From Bacillota bacterium (lineage in GTDB: Bacteria > Bacillota > Clostridia > Lachnospirales > Lachnospiraceae), in assembly GCA_023437715.1 (NCBI GenBank), contig JAEZFK010000064.1, positions 1-45,525 on the forward strand: a stretch of 45,525 nt of DNA, written 5' to 3'. The notes below the pieces were generated by a model, which saw only the letters and a program-made list of their open reading frames with translations, had not been told where the DNA came from and ran no database searches. This document shows positions 40,786 through 45,525 of the stretch, piece by piece (the stretch's first letter is position 1; each line of letters begins with the position of its first letter). The position numbers and the translations under genes were made by a program.

Positions 40786-40812
40786 AACTGTATTAGATGT
40801 ATTAATACGGTT
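40786..40812. promoter_or_regulatory. Operator-like inverted repeat for the GntR (YtrA-type) regulator
   Basis: AACTGTATTA (40786-40795) and TAATACGGTT (40803-40812) form an inverted repeat with 9 of 10 matches and a 7-nt spacer, immediately after the -10 box. It is well placed for repression by the GntR protein encoded next. Confidence 0.7.
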
Positions 40813-40826
40813 ACTGGAGGTGAAAT

Positions 40827-41252
40827 ATGATACTGCTTGATTACAAAGACCGAAGACCAATATATGAGCAGGTGGTAGAGAAGCTTAAGGATCTTATGAT
40901 ATGCGGCGTATTGGAGCAGGATACACAGCTGCCCTCTGTCCGGTCCCTTGCCATGGACCTTTCCTTAAATCCCAATACCATACAGAGAGCCTATGCGGAG
41001 CTGGAGCGGCGGGGGTTTATTTATTCCGTCAAGGGAAGGGGAAGCTTTGTGGCGGATACCGGTTCCATCCGGGCCCTTAAGAACAGCGAGCTGAAAAAGG
41101 AGCTGGGAAACTGGATCGGGGAAGCCAAGCGGGCAGGCTTAACTGAGGATAAGGCCCATACATGGATGGCAGAAGAGTGGACGAAACAGGAATATCTGGC
41201 AGAGGAGGTTTCAGAGTATGATAAAGGCAGAGAATCTGACAAAACGGTTTGA
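40827..41252 (+). CDS. GntR family regulator, YtrA subfamily (141 aa)
   Basis: The N-terminal GntR winged helix is complete (PIYEQVVEKLKDLMI, LPSVRSLAMDLSLNPNTIQR, GFIYSVKGRGSFV). The short C-terminal helical tail without a ligand domain (about 65 residues) marks the YtrA subfamily, which controls adjacent ABC transporter genes. GGAGG precedes the ATG. The operator-like repeat next to the -10 suggests autoregulation. It overlaps the ATPase gene by 35 nt, so the unit is translationally coupled. In Bacillus and Staphylococcus such operons respond to cell-wall-active compounds; here the inducer is unknown. Confidence 0.92.
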   Translation: MILLDYKDRRPIYEQVVEKLKDLMICGVLEQDTQLPSVRSLAMDLSLNPNTIQRAYAELERRGFIYSVKGRGSFVADTGSIRALKNSELKKELGNWIGEAKRAGLTEDKAHTWMAEEWTKQEYLAEEVSEYDKGRESDKTV

Positions 41253-42117
41253 TGACATTATAGCGGTGGACCATGTAAGCGCGGAAATACGGGACGGAAG
41301 CGTATTCGGCCTTATCGGCACCAATGGAGCGGGAAAAAGTACATTTTTAAGAATGCTCAGCGGGATTTTAAGGGCGGACGAGGGAAGCGTCACTATTGAC
41401 GGGGAAACGGTCTTTGAAAATGAAAAGGTAAAACGGAGGTTTTTTTATATTTCCGACGACCAGTATTACTTTAACAATGCCACACCTCTTGATATGATGG
41501 AGTTTTACAGCAGGGTTTATCCGGAGTTTAACCGGGAGCGTTTTCAACATATGATGGAAAACTTTGGACTGGAGGTCAGGAGAAAGGTTCACACCTTTTC
41601 CAAGGGCATGAAAAAGCAGCTTTCCGTGGTATGCGGCATTTGTGCCAATACGGATTATCTTTTCTGCGACGAGACCTTTGACGGGCTGGACCCGGTGATG
41701 CGCCAGGCGGTGAAAAGCATATTTGCCAACGATATGGCGGAAAGAAATTTAACGCCTATCATAGCCTCCCATAACTTAAGGGAGCTGGAGGACATCTGCG
41801 ACCATGTAGGGCTTTTGCACAGAGGCGGAATCCTGCTTTCCAGGGACTTGGATGACATGAAGCTGAACATTCATAAGGTACAGTGTGTTTTAAAGAATGG
41901 GATGACCGCAGAGGATCTGACTTCCTTAAAACGAATCAGGACAGAAACGAGAGGGAAGCTCTATACCATAACAGTGCGGGGAACCAGGGAGGAAGTGGAA
42001 AGTCTCATGGAATCATATGAGCCGGTATTTTACGAGGTCATTCCTCTATCCTTGGAAGAAATATTTATCAGTGAGACGGAGGTGGCAGGCTATGACATCA
42101 AGAAGCTTATTTTTTAA
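41218..42117 (+). CDS. ABC transporter ATP-binding protein (299 aa)
   Basis: Walker A is GTNGAGKST (about residues 33-41), the signature region reads TFSKGMKKQLSVVCGI, Walker B is YLFCDETFDGLDPV and a switch His follows in IIASHNLREL. The C-terminal ~80 residues form the extra domain seen in YtrB/CcmA-type exporters. GGAGG lies upstream of the ATG inside the regulator gene. It powers the permease encoded next, with which it overlaps by 26 nt. Confidence 0.93.
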   Translation: MIKAENLTKRFDDIIAVDHVSAEIRDGSVFGLIGTNGAGKSTFLRMLSGILRADEGSVTIDGETVFENEKVKRRFFYISDDQYYFNNATPLDMMEFYSRVYPEFNRERFQHMMENFGLEVRRKVHTFSKGMKKQLSVVCGICANTDYLFCDETFDGLDPVMRQAVKSIFANDMAERNLTPIIASHNLRELEDICDHVGLLHRGGILLSRDLDDMKLNIHKVQCVLKNGMTAEDLTSLKRIRTETRGKLYTITVRGTREEVESLMESYEPVFYEVIPLSLEEIFISETEVAGYDIKKLIF

Positions 42118-44257
42118 TCTGTTAAAAGAAGACGGCAAAAGGCGTCTTTGGTCCATTGCCCTTGCATTCTTGGTATTTTTCTTCACCTTTCCGGTGAAAA
42201 CAGCTCTGGTTCTGGGCGAACATATGAGGAGAGATACAGGATATCAGTATCTTGCTTCTGATTTGAGAAACAGCTTAAGCTTTCACAATGGCTGGGCGGC
42301 AACGCTGTTTATTTTGCTGTCTCTCATCCTGGGTGTGAGCAGCTTTTCCTATCTGCATTCCAGGCAGAAGGTGGATTTCTATCATGGGATACCTGTAAAC
42401 AGGAAACACCTTTTCTGGGCAAATTACGCAAACGGCATTCTGATTCCGGCGGTTGTTTATGGAATCAACCTGGTACTGACCCTGCTGGTCATTGCAGTCA
42501 ACGGTTATTCTCCCCTGGAGGTGCTGGGGACGGTCCTTGCCGGGTATCTGCTGCTTATGCTCCATTACTGCATGATGTATTCCGTAACCGTGCTGGCAAT
42601 GATTCTAACAGGAAATATTGTAGTGGGCATCCTGGGAACCATGGTGTTTCAATTCTATTTTCCATGTATGTTCCTGGTGCTGCGGCTCTGCTTCGGGCAA
42701 TTCTTTCATACCAGCTACCGCAATGGAGGAGAAGCTTTCAGTTTCTGGCTTGATAAAAGCTCGCCGTTCATGCTGTTTGTATACAATTTAAATCTTTTAA
42801 ATCAGGAAACTTTGACAGCGGAATGGGCCATAAGGATTTTTGCGGTCCTGGCAGTAACTGCAGTTTTTACTTTCCTTTCTTTCCTGCTGTACAAAAAGAG
42901 GGGATTGGAAGCGGCGGGAAAAGCCATGGCTTTTCATATCAGTATGCCCATCATACGGAATCCCATTGTGGTTTTATCCGCCCTTTGGGGAAGCGTTTTT
43001 TGCTGGCTGCTGCATTCCAGCATCGGCTGGGCGGTATTCGGGCTGATCTGCGGAAGCCTTTTGTCTCACGGAGTCATTGAGATCATCTACCACTTTGATT
43101 TCCGCAAGCTGTTTTCCCACTGGAAACAGCTGATTGTTTCCGCCCTGCTTGCGGCAGTCGTGTTCTGCGGGTTCCGGTATGATCTTTTCGGATACGATAA
43201 ATATATACCGGAGGAAAGCTCTCTGGAATCTGTGGCTGTTTCCATGTCAGATACCAGCTACTGGGTGCCCTATGGAAATCCGAGAATGGATGAAAAGGGA
43301 GATTATTATTGGGAATATCAGGATTCCGATGATTATGTTCTGGGCCGGATGAAGCTTACGGATACAGCTCCGGTGCTGGCTCTGGTGCGGGATGCAGTGG
43401 AAAGAAACCAGAAATTGAACCATGGAAAGGATTTTTCTGATTCTGCAGAGGAAACAGGAAGAAGCTACAGCTTTTCGGTAAAATACCAGCTGAAAAACGG
43501 CAAGAGCATTTACCGCTCCTATGTTCTCTATTCTGACCAGGTCAGCCCTGAGATTGTGGAGATTTTTGAGAATCCGAATTTTGTTGAGGCAGTATATCCT
43601 ATCCTCACTCAGACACCGGAAGATACGGCCTGGGTGAGAGTGAGCCGGGGGGAGCAGACCAATGTGGTCAGCCGCGACAGGAACGGCACCGATAAGGCCA
43701 TGACGGAAAAGCTGCTTCTTGCCTATCAGGAAGACTTTAGAAGTCTGAAGGTAGAGACTATGGAAAGGGAAAATCCCATTGCTTCCATTCAATTTTTAAC
43801 AAGGCTTCAGGCCGAGGCTGAGACAAAAAGGGAAGCAATGCAGAGCTCCTGGCAGTACAGCGAGGTTACGTCAAGAGGCTATTATCCCATCTATCCGTCC
43901 TTTAAAAGAACGCTGGAGCTGTTGAAAGAGTGTCAGGTTGATATTGACAGCTGGAGCAGCGCCGGAAATGTGGTGGAAATCAGCATTGGAGCCGATCAAT
44001 TTAAGGATTACACCCGGTCTGATTCCCAGTTCCTGACCATTACGGACAGGGCGCAGATTGAGGCAATTATGGCTCAGTCCGTGGCCGATGAATATTCCAG
44101 CATGAATCCATTTGGAGTTTTATCAGGTGATCGCGTAAGCTTTTCCGCTGTCAAGGAAGACGGAGGGAGCAGAAGCGAGGTCCGGTATTCAATTTCCCTG
44201 GAGAAACTGCCGGAGGCCGTGAAAACCGAGATAGAGAAGATTAAGAAAGATGCGTAA
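42092..44257 (+). CDS. ABC-2 type permease with large extracytoplasmic domain (721 aa)
   Basis: The start is ATG 42092, with GGAGGTGG 13-20 nt upstream and a 26-nt overlap with the ATPase gene; an in-frame ATG at 42017 is too deep inside that gene. The N-terminal half has about eight membrane segments. The first lies near residue 20 and the last near 380. The remaining ~330 residues form a large, acidic, soluble domain (for example NPRMDEKGDYYWEYQDSDDY), in which DUF6449-like features may be present. The combination of YtrA-type regulator, ATPase and this permease is a known arrangement in Lachnospiraceae, but the substrate is not established. Confidence 0.85.
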   Translation: MTSRSLFFNLLKEDGKRRLWSIALAFLVFFFTFPVKTALVLGEHMRRDTGYQYLASDLRNSLSFHNGWAATLFILLSLILGVSSFSYLHSRQKVDFYHGIPVNRKHLFWANYANGILIPAVVYGINLVLTLLVIAVNGYSPLEVLGTVLAGYLLLMLHYCMMYSVTVLAMILTGNIVVGILGTMVFQFYFPCMFLVLRLCFGQFFHTSYRNGGEAFSFWLDKSSPFMLFVYNLNLLNQETLTAEWAIRIFAVLAVTAVFTFLSFLLYKKRGLEAAGKAMAFHISMPIIRNPIVVLSALWGSVFCWLLHSSIGWAVFGLICGSLLSHGVIEIIYHFDFRKLFSHWKQLIVSALLAAVVFCGFRYDLFGYDKYIPEESSLESVAVSMSDTSYWVPYGNPRMDEKGDYYWEYQDSDDYVLGRMKLTDTAPVLALVRDAVERNQKLNHGKDFSDSAEETGRSYSFSVKYQLKNGKSIYRSYVLYSDQVSPEIVEIFENPNFVEAVYPILTQTPEDTAWVRVSRGEQTNVVSRDRNGTDKAMTEKLLLAYQEDFRSLKVETMERENPIASIQFLTRLQAEAETKREAMQSSWQYSEVTSRGYYPIYPSFKRTLELLKECQVDIDSWSSAGNVVEISIGADQFKDYTRSDSQFLTITDRAQIEAIMAQSVADEYSSMNPFGVLSGDRVSFSAVKEDGGSRSEVRYSISLEKLPEAVKTEIEKIKKDA

Positions 44258-44266
44258 GAACTTTCA

Positions 44267-44295
44267 TTGACTTTTTCTCCCAATGAAGTTAAAAT
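44267..44295 (+). promoter_or_regulatory. Promoter of the zinc-ribbon gene
   Basis: TTGACT (44267-44272) and TAAAAT (44290-44295) are separated by 17 nt, 32 nt before the start codon. Confidence 0.75.
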
Positions 44296-44327
44296 AATAG
44301 GAGCATAAGTCAAAGGAGGAATCACGG

Positions 44328-44810
44328 ATGGCATTTTTTGAAGAGCTGGGAAAGACACTTAGTGATACCGGCAAAGAGGTTGCAACGAAAGCAAAAGCGC
44401 TGACGGAGACGATTCAGTTGAAGACGCAGATCAGTGCGGAAAAGACGAAACTGGACGAAGCTTATGCAGCCATAGGCAAGTTATTCTATGAGACCAACAG
44501 TGAGCCGGAAGAAGCTTATATAAAGGCTTATGAGGCTGTCAGAGCCAGCAGAGAGAGAATTGCCGCTCTGGAGATTGAACTGTCCCAAAACGAGGGTACC
44601 CGCATCTGTGCGGAATGCGGAGCCAAGGTTCCAAAGAATTCCTTTTACTGCGGAAAGTGCGGTGCGCCTGTGAAAGAGGCAACCCAGGAGCCGGAAGCAG
44701 AACAGACGAATTCCGAGGAAAAGGGAGAGGCGGCCTCACAGGAGGAAGAAAGCGCCTCAAGCGGAATCAATACGGTTCATGAAGAAGCATTTGAATCTAC
44801 GGAAGAATAA
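44328..44810 (+). CDS. Zinc-ribbon protein with N-terminal coiled coil (160 aa)
   Basis: An N-terminal amphipathic helix and coiled coil (AFFEELGKTLSDTGKEVATK, then KTQISAEKTKLDEAYAAIGK) lead to a zinc ribbon, CAECGAKVPKNSFYCGKCG, with two CxxC pairs. The tail is very rich in Glu and Ser (EEKGEAASQEEES). There is no signal peptide or membrane helix. Such short zinc-ribbon proteins are common in Lachnospiraceae, without assigned function. GGAGGA precedes the ATG. The first helix resembles membrane-curvature-type or phage-shock-like N-terminal helices, but this is weak. Confidence 0.8.
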   Translation: MAFFEELGKTLSDTGKEVATKAKALTETIQLKTQISAEKTKLDEAYAAIGKLFYETNSEPEEAYIKAYEAVRASRERIAALEIELSQNEGTRICAECGAKVPKNSFYCGKCGAPVKEATQEPEAEQTNSEEKGEAASQEEESASSGINTVHEEAFESTEE

Positions 44811-44834
44811 AGATATTAAAGATAGTGATACTTA

Positions 44835-44870
44835 AGAGGCCGGTCTGGAAGGATCCGGTCTCTGTTTTTT
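44835..44870 (+). terminator. Terminator after the zinc-ribbon gene
   Basis: AGAGGCCGG (44835-44843) pairs with CCGGTCTCT (44854-44862) with one G-T wobble, followed by G and a T run. Confidence 0.8.
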
Positions 44871-44884
44871 ATCGTATAGGATTA

Positions 44885-45010
44885 GGGTGTCAAAAGACAC
44901 ATTCAACTATATTTGATTTCGATTTGTACCTTGAAAATTTAACACGATATATGTTTTAGATCAGACAAGTGAAAAATTCAGACTTTTCAGAAACGCTCTT
45001 TTTACCAGTT
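44885..45010. mobile_element. Possible end of the IS1182-like element
   Basis: The stretch between the terminator and the transposase stop has no gene. GGGTGTCAAAAGACACATTC, with an embedded TGTC-AAAA-GACA hairpin, lies at about 44886-44905 and could hold the terminal inverted repeat. The other end is outside the window, so this cannot be verified. Confidence 0.3.
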
Positions 45011-45525
45011 CTATGCTGCTTTATGTTTTTGAGCGCACTTTTTCTGGCTATTGTAATAATCCAATAGCTTTTGGAAATTTAATGCACCTATTTTAAATCC
45101 AAAATGCAGCCGGGTTTGTTTCTTTCCGTGTGTTGGTATTTTATCAACCTTATATCGTCTGCGTAATAAGGATGGGATCGCTTCAACTCCGTTTCTAAAA
45201 TGAGCCAGTTCTTTAAATTCATCAGTTTTCATATACCGTAGCTGCTTTGCCCGATTAACTGCCTTCCAGGATATCTCTTTGACTGCCTGATTTCCTTTAA
45301 ATCGCGGAGCACACTCGCCTATATATGCACAGAGCTCACAATCGCTTTTTACAAAACGGGCATCACAGCGGTCATTGTTTGGCTCATAGTGTGTATGAAC
45401 CGGTTTCTTATGGTTCATACACTCCAGCAGTTCATGACCATCAACGCTGAACAGAAAATCGGCTGTTATCTCTGACGGCTTTTGGCTTGTGAAATTTGTG
45501 GTGATAAATCGAATCCCATGTTCCA
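45011..45525 (-). CDS. IS1182-family-like transposase, 3' part (runs off the window)
   Basis: The minus-strand frame is open from 45011 to the window edge; the ATG at 45418 is internal, since codons upstream of it also read as coding (EHGIRFITTNFTSQKPSE). The visible part carries the cysteine-rich insertion CDARFVKSDCELCAYIGECAPRF and the C-terminal DDE-type ending LHFGFKIGALNFQKLLDYY, typical of IS1182-family transposases. Whether the 5' half is intact is unknown. The gene likely marks an IS insertion at the right end of the window, following the zinc-ribbon gene. Confidence 0.8.
   Translation of the reverse strand, partial: EHGIRFITTNFTSQKPSEITADFLFSVDGHELLECMNHKKPVHTHYEPNNDRCDARFVKSDCELCAYIGECAPRFKGNQAVKEISWKAVNRAKQLRYMKTDEFKELAHFRNGVEAIPSLLRRRYKVDKIPTHGKKQTRLHFGFKIGALNFQKLLDYYNSQKKCAQKHKAA

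Overview
The window looks like a chromosomal segment of a Gram-positive anaerobic gut clostridium, most likely a Lachnospiraceae member of the Lacrimispora / Enterocloster / Hungatella type. The basis is a 1179-residue pyruvate:ferredoxin oxidoreductase, a leucine T-box upstream of leuS, strong AGGAGG ribosome sites, TTGACA/TATAAT promoters, a Cys/Gly-rich 'high-cysteine' small protein typical of clostridial genomes, and a CUT1 sugar transporter without its own ATPase. The genus is inference; no rRNA is present.

Layout. (1) 1-3470 is a visibly AT-rich accessory patch: an ABC permease/ATPase pair resembling bacteriocin (lactococcin 972-group) export systems, followed by gene remnants and small membrane or lipoprotein-like ORFs. 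(2) 3473-7482 has an isochorismatase-family hydrolase convergent with the aromatic operon aroF-tyrA-aroA (minus strand), which has a strong promoter and an upstream palindrome. (3) 7944-11671 has a BadF/GlcNAc-kinase-like ATPase, a choline-binding-repeat cell-wall protein and an EF-G paralogue (FusA2 type). (4) 12080-21099 is the most interesting region: a nine-gene Amadori-product (fructoselysine-type) catabolic locus in two transcription units. Unit 1 is SIS deglycase, YitT membrane protein, second SIS deglycase, GntR/UTRA regulator, FrlC-like epimerase. Unit 2 is PfkB kinase (FrlD-like), lipoprotein binding protein and two permeases. Similar AT-rich motifs overlap the -10 boxes of both units. 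(5) 21347-25406 has a truncated acetyltransferase, a CPBP protease and leuS with a complete T-box leader (specifier read as CUG).

(6) 25594-31269 is a run of small, poorly known genes (two linked hypotheticals, a 50-residue ORF, the Cys/Gly-rich protein, an HPr-like protein without the phosphorylatable histidine) mixed with AlaX, an AI-2E family exporter and a P1 (DmpA-type) self-processing peptidase. (7) 31403-38917 has hemB, a PHP phosphoesterase overlapping it tail to tail, a VanW-domain surface protein and nifJ (PFOR). (8) 39064-44810 has a DUF805 membrane protein, a DUF4397-like protein with a short tandem repeat, an autoregulated GntR(YtrA)-ABC-permease operon, and a zinc-ribbon protein. 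(9) 44880-45525 is the 3' part of an IS1182-like transposase that runs off the right edge.

How the genes work together: in the Amadori locus the inferred flow is capture by the lipoprotein, import through two permeases energised by an ATPase encoded elsewhere, 6-phosphorylation by the PfkB kinase, optional C3 epimerisation, then cleavage by one of two SIS deglycases to glucose-6-phosphate and a free amino acid. PFOR would process the pyruvate made from that glucose. No tRNA, rRNA or CRISPR array was seen.
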